Of a DNA stretch of 40,718 bases, positions 1 through 6,913 are shown one piece after another (the first letter of the stretch is position 1; the number at the start of each line of letters is the position of its first letter). The stretch lies in assembly GCA_017618215.1 (NCBI GenBank), contig JAFZUQ010000016.1, positions 1 to 40,718 on the forward strand. Direction: 5' to 3'. The DNA comes from Elusimicrobiaceae bacterium (GTDB taxonomy: Bacteria; Elusimicrobiota; Elusimicrobia; Elusimicrobiales; Elusimicrobiaceae). The notes beneath the pieces were generated by a model, which saw only the letters and a list, made by a program, of their open reading frames with translations, was not told where the DNA came from and made no database searches. A program made the translations under genes and the position numbers.

Positions 1-288
1 AACCGGTTCTTCTTTAACCGGTTCTTTTTCAATTGGTTTTTCTTCAACCGGTTCTTCTTTAGCAGATTCTTCTTCAGCCGGTTCTTCTTTAACCGGTTCT
101 TTTTCAATTGGTTTTTCTTCAACCGGTTCTTCTTTAGCAGATTCTTCTTCAGCCGGTTCTTCTTTAACCGGTTCTTTTTCAATTGGTTTTTCTTCAACCG
201 GTTCTTCTTTAACCGGTTCTTTTTCAATTGGTTTTTCTTCAACCGGTTTTTCTTCAACCGGTTCTTCTTTAGCAGATTCTTCTTCAGC
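1..288 (-). repeat. Tandem repeat of 15-bp units (75-bp higher-order period) inside the GYF-like gene
   Basis: On the minus strand this stretch encodes back-to-back pentapeptides of the form [EK]-E-[KEP]-[PS]-[VIA]. Copies containing EEESA begin at plus-strand positions 61, 136 and 271. The first spacing is 75 bp and the second 135 bp (75+60), so blocks of five or four pentapeptides have been duplicated. The high identity suggests recent expansion and possible length variation between strains. The array continues past the left edge of the window. Confidence 0.9.
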
Positions 289-1305
289 CGGTTTTGAGTC
301 TGCTTCAGGTGTTGTTTCAGTTACCGCAGATGTTTCATTATCTGTAGTCTCTTGTTTTTTATCAGCTCCCTCTAAAAGTTCATCCAAGGATTTTACCTCT
401 GCTCCTTTTGCTTTCGGTTGTTTTTCTTGTCCTTGTTTTTCTGCTTTTTTATTGTCAGCTGCAGACTCTTTATCTTTATCATCCTTTTGATCTTCATCTT
501 TTTTCTTAGGCTCATCGGACAAATTTAAAGTTGTTTTGGAAATTAAATCTTCAGCTATAAAAGTTCTGGTATGTTGGGTTTTTTCCTCTTTAGTTGGCTT
601 GGGATAGAAATTCGTCTTTCTAATTGTATCTTCTAAGATTTTCTGCATATCCGATGCATAATCAATTAGTTCTGTTCGCTGATCATCAGTATTATATTCT
701 TCAATTTCCGTAGAAACCGGCTTTGCTAAAATTTCTTCCGCTTCCCTTGCAATTTCTTCCGAACTCTTATTTGCATCAAACGGAATTTCAAAATCGTTAT
801 CAAAAGGAACTTCTAGGACATCGTCCTCTTGATCATTTTGAGGTTCAGAAATAAAAGTTTCTTCTTCCTCTATTTCAGGAAATTCTTCCAAATTAGAATC
901 CATTAATCTTTGATTTTGTTCGGACACCTTACCTTCTAAGGAAGCAATTTTTGTTGTCAAACTTTGTATTTGACTCAATAATCTCTCGTTAACATTATTA
1001 TCCGAATATCCCGGCGTATTAGTAGGGGTAGCATTAACTTCTGGAGATGACGCAGTAACAGGGGAAACCTCTGAATTATCTTGATTCATTGGTGGCTTAG
1101 GGCGAAATTTGGAAAAGTTAGGAGCTTTGGGCCTTATCAAGTGCGGAAGCAATTCTTTAACGGTCTTCCAATCCGGTTCCTGACTTACGGCAGAAGTCTC
1201 GGAACATATTAAAGTATTTGGTCCAAAACCTGCAATTTGTTGTAATTCAGCCTCACTATAAGGCTTTTGAGAAACCTCGTCATTTATATACGCCCAATAT
1301 TTCAT
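1..1305 (-). CDS. GYF-like domain protein with acidic Pro-rich repeat tail (3' end outside window)
   Basis: The frame is open from an ATG at 1305-1303 to the window edge (435 codons, no stop). A Shine-Dalgarno sequence (AAGGGG) lies just upstream of the start. Residues 1-55 (starting MKYWAYINDE, with a later W-K-T-V-K-E-L) resemble the GYF_2/DUF4339 fold, a small domain thought to bind proline-rich or other protein partners. Then come a Pro/Asn/Ser linker, a short coiled-coil-like stretch near residues 110-135 (L-x2-Q-I-x-S-L-T pattern), a very acidic region with many E and D, and from about residue 340 a tandem array of pentapeptides such as EEKPI, EKEPV, KEEPV and EEESA. I see no signal peptide, so it is probably cytoplasmic or carries a membrane segment beyond the window. 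Function is unknown. The N-terminal family call is from pattern recognition only; the frame itself is secure. Confidence 0.75.
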   Translation of the reverse strand, partial: MKYWAYINDEVSQKPYSEAELQQIAGFGPNTLICSETSAVSQEPDWKTVKELLPHLIRPKAPNFSKFRPKPPMNQDNSEVSPVTASSPEVNATPTNTPGYSDNNVNERLLSQIQSLTTKIASLEGKVSEQNQRLMDSNLEEFPEIEEEETFISEPQNDQEDDVLEVPFDNDFEIPFDANKSSEEIAREAEEILAKPVSTEIEEYNTDDQRTELIDYASDMQKILEDTIRKTNFYPKPTKEEKTQHTRTFIAEDLISKTTLNLSDEPKKKDEDQKDDKDKESAADNKKAEKQGQEKQPKAKGAEVKSLDELLEGADKKQETTDNETSAVTETTPEADSKPAEEESAKEEPVEEKPVEEKPIEKEPVKEEPVEEKPIEKEPVKEEPAEEESAKEEPVEEKPIEKEPVKEEPAEEESAKEEPVEEKPIEKEPVKEEPV

Positions 1306-1328
1306 ATTTAACCCCTTAAATGATATAT

Positions 1329-1334
1329 ATTATA
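1329..1334 (-). promoter_or_regulatory. Probable -10 box for the GYF-like gene
   Basis: Minus-strand TATAAT lies 24 nt before the ATG at 1305, leaving room for the Shine-Dalgarno sequence. No convincing -35 hexamer is seen at 16-18 nt. Confidence 0.4.
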
Positions 1335-1400
1335 GTTTAGCAAATTATTAAACGAAAATAAACAGAAATTTGTACCCATAATAATCCACTTAAAAAACTA

Positions 1401-1429
1401 TTGACTTTTATAAAATACCTTTGTAAAAT
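1401..1429 (+). promoter_or_regulatory. Promoter placing the start site on the ATG of the 1436 gene
   Basis: TTGACT (1401-1406) and TAAAAT (1424-1429) are separated by 17 nt. Exactly 6 nt separate the -10 hexamer from the ATG at 1436, so the predicted transcript starts at or next to the A of the start codon. No Shine-Dalgarno sequence is present. Confidence 0.65.
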
Positions 1430-1435
1430 TTTATT

Positions 1436-1699
1436 ATGAAAACAATTTTAAATAATATTGCTTATTCATTCCGAGCGTCCTTCAGAAATGGGGTAGTTTA
1501 CGGGGTGCTTGATATCCTGTTTCGTTTAGTGGCACTTTGTTTGTGGATATTTACGGTCAAATTACTTCTTACGTTTATGTGGGAAGCAATTTTTGTACTC
1601 AAAATCAATTCAGAACGTATCTGGTGGATTGTTTACAGTTCAATGTCATTTGTAATGGTCACACTTTTGGCTTATACCGCTGTTTACGACCGCGAATAA
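1436..1699 (+). CDS. Small two-helix membrane protein of unknown function
   Basis: This 87-residue protein has a charged N-terminus (MKTILNNIAY) and two hydrophobic segments, roughly residues 24-50 and 62-82, with a short Lys/Asn/Ser loop between them. It ends in the polar tail YDRE. I do not recognise a family. The gene stands alone: a promoter is immediately upstream and an intrinsic terminator follows at 1711-1739. The start choice is supported only by promoter position, since there is no Shine-Dalgarno sequence. If the transcript is leaderless, ATG at 1436 is the natural start. It could be a small inner-membrane subunit or an orphan. An overlapping frame at 1537-1989 is rejected because it runs through the terminator and opposite ribF. 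Confidence 0.65.
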   Translation: MKTILNNIAYSFRASFRNGVVYGVLDILFRLVALCLWIFTVKLLLTFMWEAIFVLKINSERIWWIVYSSMSFVMVTLLAYTAVYDRE

Positions 1700-1710
1700 T
1701 TTCTTTTGAA

Positions 1711-1739
1711 ATCCCTTGCTTAATTGGCAGGGGATTTTT
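1711..1739 (+). terminator. Intrinsic terminator after the small membrane protein gene
   Basis: Stem 1711-1719 pairs with 1727-1735 (ATCCCTTGC with GCAGGGGAT, one G-T pair) around a 7-nt loop, followed by TTTT. It sits between the 1436 gene and the converging ribF stop. Confidence 0.75.
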
Positions 1740-1742
1740 GTG

Positions 1743-2618
1743 TCAAAATTTTGAAAGTATTTTTTGGGCAATTGCACAATCTTCGTTTATCTGCTTGGTA
1801 AGTTCGCCAAGACCGTCAAACTTTTTTTCATCTCGGATTTTTTGCAAAAACTCCACTCGCAAAATTTTACCGTATATATCTCTATTAAAGTCAAAGATAA
1901 AAACTTCCACGGTTGCTATGCCGTTTATTGTAACAGTCGGTTTTAAACCGATATTGCATATCCCTTTATATTTTTTTCCGTCTAAGTAAACAAAAACGGA
2001 AAATACGCCGCGCGGCAAAACTTGCTCCTTTGAAATATCTAAATTAGCAGTAGGAAAACCTATTTTACGCCCAAATTGATTACCGTAAATAACCTTTCCT
2101 TCCAAAGTAAAAGGGCGGCCGAGCATTTTATTTATTGAAGGAATTTCACCGGCTTTCAAAGCCGCACGCAAACGAGAAGATGATATTTTGGAATTGTCTT
2201 CTTCTTCAAAATCTATTACAAAAAGTTCGATATTATTTTGCTTGCATTTTTCGCGCAAGAAAGAAATATTACCTTGCCTGTTTTTGCCGAAAGCAAAATC
2301 TTTACCAACTATAATTGCACCCATTTTATACTTGTTTATAAGTATATCGAAAAAATCATCCGCACTTAAATCTTTAACTTTATTAAAGTCCAAATAAACG
2401 GTTGTAATATTTTTTAACAATTCTTTTTTTTGTTTTAAACCGATTAAAACACTTTGTTCTAAATTGTTATTTAAAATATTTTTTGGCGGGATTTGAAACA
2501 CTAAAGCAAGGGGGGAAAACCCTAGTCTTTTTGCCTTGTATTTAAGCAAAGTAAATAATTTTTTATGGCCGCGGTGCACGCCGTCAAAAGTGCCGATTGT
2601 TATAAAGGTTTTAGGCAT
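1743..2618 (-). CDS. ribF: Bifunctional riboflavin kinase / FMN adenylyltransferase (FAD synthetase)
   Basis: RibF phosphorylates riboflavin to FMN and adenylates FMN to FAD in the cytoplasm. The 291-residue length is close to typical for the family (about 300). The N-terminal nucleotidyltransferase domain shows the HxGH-type signature in GTFDGVHRGH (residues 8-17) and the later S-S-S-R-L-R motif. The C-terminal riboflavin-kinase domain begins near residue 168 (PFTLEGKV) and carries G-R-K-I-G-F-P-T-A-N-L, the flavin/ATP-binding signature. It is the last gene of the rbfA-nrnA-truB-ribF run and its start overlaps the end of truB by 19 nt, which implies translational coupling. A truB-ribF pairing is very common in bacteria. 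Nothing is odd about the protein. Confidence 0.96.
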   Translation of the reverse strand: MPKTFITIGTFDGVHRGHKKLFTLLKYKAKRLGFSPLALVFQIPPKNILNNNLEQSVLIGLKQKKELLKNITTVYLDFNKVKDLSADDFFDILINKYKMGAIIVGKDFAFGKNRQGNISFLREKCKQNNIELFVIDFEEEDNSKISSSRLRAALKAGEIPSINKMLGRPFTLEGKVIYGNQFGRKIGFPTANLDISKEQVLPRGVFSVFVYLDGKKYKGICNIGLKPTVTINGIATVEVFIFDFNRDIYGKILRVEFLQKIRDEKKFDGLGELTKQINEDCAIAQKILSKF

Positions 2619-3283
2619 TTTAAAATATCCTCTGCGGGCATTGTTTTTATTTGTTCCGGTGTAATTGCACCGTCTAAATTATAATCGCCGATACTTAAAC
2701 GACGCAAACTTGCCAAGTGGCCGCAAGTCCCAAAAATTTCCGCAAGCATTATACCAATAGAGCGCGCATAAGTACCGCTTGAACAATAAACATCAAAATT
2801 AATTAAACCGTCATTCATAGAAACATTTTCGTATTTATACACAGTGGTTGTTGTTTCTTTCTCAATATTTAAACCTTCCCTTGCATGCGTGTACATCGGC
2901 TTACCTCCAACTTTTTTTGCACTAAAAAACGGAATCTTTTGTTTAATTTCGCCTGTTAATTTTTGCAAAGCATTTTGGAGTTCTGTTTCCGTCGGCATTT
3001 TATAAGTTTTTTGTTCGGTAACTTCACCCATTTTGTCCCAAGTCGTTGTTGCGGTACCAAGTTTTAAAGAAACGCGGTAAACTTTAGGTAAATGCAAAAA
3101 TTCAGGTTGTTTTTTCGTAGCATCACCAAGTAACAAAAGGAGTAACCCCGTTGCGCAAGGATCTAAAGTTCCACTATGTCCTATTTTTTTAAAATCAAGT
3201 TTACCGCGTAAAACATTTATGACATCATGGGAAGTCCAACCCTCTGTTTTATCGACGGCTAACATTGCACTTGTTATGTTCAT
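2600..3283 (-). CDS. truB: tRNA pseudouridine(55) synthase TruB, short form
   Basis: TruB isomerises U55 in the T-loop of tRNAs. The catalytic motif GHSGTLDPCATGLL contains the nucleophile Asp41. The YTHAREG segment and SSGTYARSIG (family C-G-T-Y-x-R-S-L region) are also present. At 227 residues it lacks the C-terminal PUA-like extension of the approximately 300-residue enzymes. Short forms occur in other phyla, so this is not evidence of a broken gene. Its ATG overlaps the upstream nrnA-like stop in an ATGA arrangement (3280-3283). Confidence 0.95.
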   Translation of the reverse strand: MNITSAMLAVDKTEGWTSHDVINVLRGKLDFKKIGHSGTLDPCATGLLLLLLGDATKKQPEFLHLPKVYRVSLKLGTATTTWDKMGEVTEQKTYKMPTETELQNALQKLTGEIKQKIPFFSAKKVGGKPMYTHAREGLNIEKETTTTVYKYENVSMNDGLINFDVYCSSGTYARSIGIMLAEIFGTCGHLASLRRLSIGDYNLDGAITPEQIKTMPAEDILKCLKPL

Positions 3284-4263
3284 TTAAGTTTGGAAACTGC
3301 CTTTTTAATTTCTTTGAGTAAATCTTTTTTTACGGTTTCGATTTTTGCGCCAAGGAGTTTAAAACCGGCAGCACGTGCATGGCCGCCACCGCCGAATTTA
3401 TAAGCAATTGCGCTGACATCCACATTACCTTTTGAACGTAAATTTACTGCAACGCGGTCCGGTTCTTCACGGAGTAAAACAGATACTTCCACAGATGGTA
3501 TTTTAACCGGTCTGCTTACAATGCCTTGAGTATAGCGCGGGTCAATTTTAAAACTTTTAAAATCTGGGTTTTTTAATGTAATTTCAGCAGTTTTTTTATC
3601 GTGATGCAAAACAAGTTTTTCAAGCGCACGCCCTAAAAGTTTAACTTCTTTGTAAGATTTTGTGTTATACAAAACTTCGTTTATCGTATGAATATCAGCC
3701 CCACACTCAAGCATATAAGCAGAGCAACGCAAAGCCTCTGCTGTCGTATTAGAGTGTAAAAATCGGGCGGTATCTGTCACTAAACCGGTATACAAATAAG
3801 TAGCTTCTTTGGGAGTCGGTTTAACTTTTAAAAATTCAAAAAGTTGCACAATAATTTCCGCAGTAGATGAAGCATGCGGCTCAATATAATTCACAGTTCC
3901 ATATTTTTCGCCTGTGATATGATGGTCAACATTTAAAATATGTTTACAAGATTTAAAGAGTTCGTCAAAATCACCGCCGCGTTTTTTGTCTGAACACTCA
4001 AGCAAAAACATTGTATCTATTTTTTGATTTTTTGGCATTTCACCGAAGTGAACGGTATCTAAATTCGGCAAAAATAAAAGGTCTTCGCCCGGGCGGTCTT
4101 TACTGTAAGCATAAACTTTTTTACCGAGCCTTTTTAAAAGCGAAGTGACAGCCAAAGTGCAACCTAAAGAATCACCGTCGCAGTTTTGATGCCCGGCAAC
4201 AAAAAAGTATTTGCCTTTTTGTATTGCTTCTTTTAATTTTTTAAATTGCACTAATCTAGTCAT
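3280..4263 (-). CDS. nrnA: DHH-family phosphoesterase (NrnA-like oligoribonuclease / pAp phosphatase)
   Basis: Members of this family degrade short oligoribonucleotides and can dephosphorylate 3'-phosphoadenosine 5'-phosphate using a two-metal centre. With the start at 4263 (MTRLVQFKKL, 327 aa), the metal ligands appear in GHQNCDGDSLG (H25, D29, D31) and VDHH (D113-H115). The DHHA1 substrate-binding motif GGGGHARAAGF is near residue 291. I chose ATG 4263 over the in-frame ATG at 4302 because the longer form adds a Lys-rich leader (MKKFLIKSKKKKN) and a 47-nt overlap with rbfA. The shorter form overlaps rbfA by just 8 nt. Position between rbfA and truB is a common bacterial arrangement linking ribosome maturation and RNA turnover. 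The gene name is by family; a precise substrate cannot be assigned. Confidence 0.9.
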   Translation of the reverse strand: MTRLVQFKKLKEAIQKGKYFFVAGHQNCDGDSLGCTLAVTSLLKRLGKKVYAYSKDRPGEDLLFLPNLDTVHFGEMPKNQKIDTMFLLECSDKKRGGDFDELFKSCKHILNVDHHITGEKYGTVNYIEPHASSTAEIIVQLFEFLKVKPTPKEATYLYTGLVTDTARFLHSNTTAEALRCSAYMLECGADIHTINEVLYNTKSYKEVKLLGRALEKLVLHHDKKTAEITLKNPDFKSFKIDPRYTQGIVSRPVKIPSVEVSVLLREEPDRVAVNLRSKGNVDVSAIAYKFGGGGHARAAGFKLLGAKIETVKKDLLKEIKKAVSKLK

Positions 4264-4612
4264 GTTTTTCTTCTTTTTCGATTTTATTAAAAATTTCTTC
4301 AACGCGTGCGGCCTTTTCTGGCGTATTATCTAAGATAAAATGAAATGACGGTATACGTTTTAAATGCAAGCGCGGCCTAAGCAAAGTGCCGATTCTGGTA
4401 CGCAGTTCCTCAAAATTTCTCTCGGCAAGTTTTTTATCTGCATCACTTCCGAAAACCGAATAATAAACTTTTGCGGTTGCCAAATCTTTTGCAATTTTTA
4501 CGGCGGTAATTGTAATAAAACCGGTAAAATGCCCGCTTGCGATTAGGCGGGTTACATGGGTATTGATTTCATGTAAAAAAAGTTCTTCAAGGCGCTTTAT
4601 TCTATCTATCAT
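4256..4612 (-). CDS. rbfA: 30S ribosome-binding factor RbfA
   Basis: RbfA is a KH-type protein that binds late 30S precursors and helps 16S rRNA 5'-end maturation. The 118-residue length and pattern are typical: N-terminal I-K-R-L-E-E-L-F, F-I-T-I-T-A-V-K-I-A-K-D-L-A-T-A-K-V-Y-Y-S-V-F-G, then R-L-H-L-K-R-I-P-S-F-H-F and a C-terminal E-E-I-F-N-K-I. It is the first gene of the four-gene minus-strand operon. A TAAAAT hexamer ends exactly 6 nt before the ATG and there is no Shine-Dalgarno sequence, so the operon mRNA may be leaderless. Confidence 0.94.
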   Translation of the reverse strand: MIDRIKRLEELFLHEINTHVTRLIASGHFTGFITITAVKIAKDLATAKVYYSVFGSDADKKLAERNFEELRTRIGTLLRPRLHLKRIPSFHFILDNTPEKAARVEEIFNKIEKEEKHD

Positions 4613-4618
4613 AAATAT

Positions 4619-4624
4619 ATTTTA
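4619..4624 (-). promoter_or_regulatory. -10 box of the rbfA operon, leaderless geometry
   Basis: Minus-strand TAAAAT is followed by 6 nt (ATATTT) and then the ATG at 4612. The -35 region is not convincing. The geometry matches five other genes in the window. Confidence 0.5.
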
Positions 4625-4678
4625 CCATTTTTATAAGGAGGTTGCGGCATTACTAATCTTTGCTGTCAAAGTCTTTTT

Positions 4679-4772
4679 GGTAAATTTTAGTTTTTCTTCT
4701 CCTAGAGTACCGAGACTCGCTCCGCTCCCGTTCTTCTTAGTACTCGTCGTCAAAGTAAAAACTAAAATTTCC
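4679..4772. repeat. Long imperfect inverted-repeat element between rbfA and recO
   Basis: The outer arms are GGTAAATTTTAGTTTTT (4679-4695) and AAAAACTAAAATTTCC (4757-4772), complementary apart from one extra base. The inner arms are GAGTAC (4705-4710) and GTACTC (4740-4745). The core (about 4711-4739) is much more GC-rich than its surroundings, with CTCGCTCCGCTCCCG. GTCAAAGT also occurs on both sides as a direct repeat. No protein is encoded. It looks like a REP/MITE-like dispersed element, but other copies cannot be seen here. It could instead be a bidirectional transcription barrier between divergent genes. Confidence 0.5.
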
Positions 4773-4843
4773 TCAAAAATACTTGCCACGTATACACTTT
4801 CAGTTTTGCTTTATTAATAACTGCAAAATTTCCTCTTTTTTGC

Positions 4844-4849
4844 TATCAT
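4844..4849 (+). promoter_or_regulatory. -10 box of recO, leaderless geometry
   Basis: TATCAT is followed by exactly 6 nt (ATATTT) and the ATG at 4856. No Shine-Dalgarno sequence and no strong -35 box are present. Confidence 0.45.
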
Positions 4850-4855
4850 ATATTT

Positions 4856-5575
4856 ATGTACTTCAATGACAATATTATTGTGCTCTTAAGGCGGCATTTT
4901 AGGGAACGCGACCGCATGGTAAGTGCCTATTCATTAAACCATGGGCGTATCGTCTTGCGTTTTCCCGGGGTAAATAAAGAGGCCTCAAAACTAAAAGCAT
5001 TTAGCGAGCCTTTTGTAAATTCCGAAGTACGCATTTATTTTAGGACAAATGCCAGCATAGGTTGTGCAACGGGGGGGAATTTAACCAGCGTTTACCCAAA
5101 CCTCCGCAAAAATGTGCGTAAAACAAATTTGGCACTCCATTTTTGCGAACTTATGCACCGTTTGACACCGGAGCAAAGCCCAAACCCTAACAAATTTTAC
5201 TTACTTGAAAATTCACTTACCGAACTTAATAATTTTAAGTTTAATGAAGCGGCTGCGCCGGCATTTTTGCTCCGCTTAATGCAACTGAGCGGTTTTGGCG
5301 TGGCGGAAAAACCTTTGCTAAATATTCCCGCTGATTTTTGGACTGCTTTGCATAAAGATGACTTACACAATTTGGCCTTTAATACCGCCGAAGAAATCAT
5401 TTATTTAAACAAAGCACGTTATGTTTGTAAACGTTTTTTAAACAAATATTTGACCTACCCTTTAAACACAATTAACGAGTTAGATTTAACAATTCCTTTA
5501 AAAGAAATTGGACACAATACCCAACAAGAAAAACAAGCCTTAACCGTTTTAGAAGAAGTTTTACAACCGGTTTAA
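4856..5575 (+). CDS. recO: DNA repair protein RecO
   Basis: RecO works with RecR and RecF to load RecA onto SSB-coated single-stranded DNA during gap repair. The 239-residue protein matches the family in length and layout. The N-terminal OB-fold begins V-L-L-R-R-H-F-R-E-R-D-R-M-V with R-I-V-L-R-F-P-G-V-N-K, followed by a helical C-terminal region (LALHFCELMHRLTPE, then L-L-R-L-M-Q-L-S-G-F-G). The usual Cys zinc ligands are not evident, as in many RecO proteins. No Shine-Dalgarno sequence precedes the ATG. The gene is monocistronic, divergent from rbfA, and converges on the ankyrin-like gene with a GC-rich hairpin between them. Confidence 0.88.
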   Translation: MYFNDNIIVLLRRHFRERDRMVSAYSLNHGRIVLRFPGVNKEASKLKAFSEPFVNSEVRIYFRTNASIGCATGGNLTSVYPNLRKNVRKTNLALHFCELMHRLTPEQSPNPNKFYLLENSLTELNNFKFNEAAAPAFLLRLMQLSGFGVAEKPLLNIPADFWTALHKDDLHNLAFNTAEEIIYLNKARYVCKRFLNKYLTYPLNTINELDLTIPLKEIGHNTQQEKQALTVLEEVLQPV

Positions 5576-5599
5576 AATCTTTTTTATTTATATAAAATA

Positions 5600-5622
5600 C
5601 CCCGCGCTAACTACACGCGGGG
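5600..5622. terminator. GC-rich hairpin between converging recO and ankyrin-like gene
   Basis: CCCCGCG (5600-5606) pairs with CGCGGGG (5616-5622). On the minus strand it is followed by TATTTTATAT, fitting a terminator for the ankyrin-like gene. On the plus strand a T-run follows only after several bases. Its sequence is closely related to the hairpin at 6867-6892. Confidence 0.6.
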
Positions 5623-5645
5623 GAAATGATTTTTAAAAATATTTC

Positions 5646-6782
5646 TTAATAATTTAATTTTTTTCCGAGTTGCTCTATTCTATTTAATTTCTCTAAATTA
5701 ATCTTCAATACTGCTTCTTCTACTTGTTTTGAAAATTTTTCAAGTTGCTCCTCTCTTTTTTGTTCTAATCTGGCTATAAGTTTTTCTTCTTTTTCAACCC
5801 TCCTTAATTCGGGAAGCCAAGATTTACGTATATTATTACTTGATGTTCTTTCACACATTCTTTGTATTTTTTCTGAAGAAAGTGGAGCTCTAAACGGCCG
5901 TCCATCAGTTGGGTAATTGCTTTCGACTTGTCGTTTTGTTGTTAAATTTTTTACAATTAGGGCATGTTCTTCTTTAATTATCATATCATTGTCAAATAAT
6001 ATATCTATTATATCTTTGCCTGCTTTTTCATAGTTTGACATTACCGTTGCAAAAGCCTTCATATCAATTTTGTTTACAGCACCGTTTTTAGCACCTAATT
6101 TTAATAAATAATCAAATTTTTCAACATAATAAGGATTAGTTGTTTTGGAAACATAACCCGCTGCCACACTGATAAGATTGAACCGATCATTTTTCTTTAC
6201 TTTTGCTTCTTTAGTTGGATTCTTAATACTGTGCAAATATTCGGCAACAACACCAAAATCATACAGTTGATAAGGCGTTAAATAAGGCTTTGTCATATCT
6301 GATCCGTTATCTACTAAAAGTTTCATTATTTCTTTATCAGTATCAAGCATTTCTTCATTATCACATTTGTTTGACAATGCAATTAATAAAGGGTCTTGAT
6401 AATAAATATCTTCCGAACCTTGCAAATTAGCACCTTTGCCCAAAATTTCTTTAACAACCGCTATATTCCTTTTATTTACAGCAACATTTAAAAAAGGAAC
6501 TAATTGATGTGTGGAAATATTATCTGGGATAAGGTTAATATCTAAATTCTTCTCAAATTCTTCAACAATTTCTTCAATAGCCACAATATCAAGAACTGGA
6601 TTATTTACTACTTCCTGTTTTACTACTTCCGGTTTTATTACTTTCGCAGGTTTTAGCAATGTATGTATTTCTTCAACATTAGGTTCTATTGCGTCCATAT
6701 CAACTTGAGCAAATGAAGGTAATGCAAAGCAAATACTCATTATAAAAATAAGGGCAGCTAAAATTATATTTTTATTTTTCAT
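5646..6782 (-). CDS. Secreted/periplasmic ankyrin-like repeat protein
   Basis: Start 6782 is chosen because AGGAGA lies 6 nt upstream of this ATG (378 aa). An upstream in-frame ATG at 6809 would place extra residues before the signal peptide. A signal peptide is clear (MKNKNIILAALIF..., cleavage likely after SFA near residue 25). Residues 90-260 contain degenerate ankyrin-type units, for example L-x-V-A-V-N-K-R-N-I-A-V-V-K-E-I-L-G-K-G-A-N and I-M-K-L-L-V-D-N-G-S-D. The C-terminal about 70 residues are charged and predicted helical (EKEEKLIARLEQKREEQLEK). Ankyrin repeats mediate protein binding; the partner is unknown. It is monocistronic. A second, larger exported ankyrin protein is at 26923-28659. 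Confidence 0.75.
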   Translation of the reverse strand: MKNKNIILAALIFIMSICFALPSFAQVDMDAIEPNVEEIHTLLKPAKVIKPEVVKQEVVNNPVLDIVAIEEIVEEFEKNLDINLIPDNISTHQLVPFLNVAVNKRNIAVVKEILGKGANLQGSEDIYYQDPLLIALSNKCDNEEMLDTDKEIMKLLVDNGSDMTKPYLTPYQLYDFGVVAEYLHSIKNPTKEAKVKKNDRFNLISVAAGYVSKTTNPYYVEKFDYLLKLGAKNGAVNKIDMKAFATVMSNYEKAGKDIIDILFDNDMIIKEEHALIVKNLTTKRQVESNYPTDGRPFRAPLSSEKIQRMCERTSSNNIRKSWLPELRRVEKEEKLIARLEQKREEQLEKFSKQVEEAVLKINLEKLNRIEQLGKKLNY

Positions 6783-6863
6783 AGATTTCTCCTGTGTTAA
6801 ATTCATCACTCACTTATTATATAAAAAATAAAACAAGCAGGACAGGGCCAAAAGACCTATACA

Positions 6864-6892
6864 AAACCCCCGCGCTAAACAACACACGGGGG
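6864..6892 (-). terminator. Intrinsic terminator after hppA
   Basis: On the minus strand CCCCCGTG pairs with CGCGGGGG (6867-6892, one G-U pair) and is followed directly by TTTTGT. It lies 22 nt beyond the hppA stop. Confidence 0.75.
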
Positions 6893-6913
6893 CAAATAAT
6901 TCCAACTAAACTG

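Noticed and set aside
1..288. Possible CRISPR-like repeat array
   Set aside because: Units are contiguous without unique spacers and keep one open frame encoding pentapeptides.
1537..1989. 150-codon plus-strand frame
   Set aside because: It overlaps the 1436 gene in another frame, crosses the terminator and lies opposite the conserved ribF C-terminus.
2600..3283. TruB as truncated pseudogene
   Set aside because: All catalytic motifs are present; short TruB without PUA extension is a known form, and coupling to neighbours is intact.
4613..4855. tRNA or small ORF between rbfA and recO
   Set aside because: No T-loop or acceptor pattern is visible, and the 84-codon frame there is produced by the inverted-repeat element.
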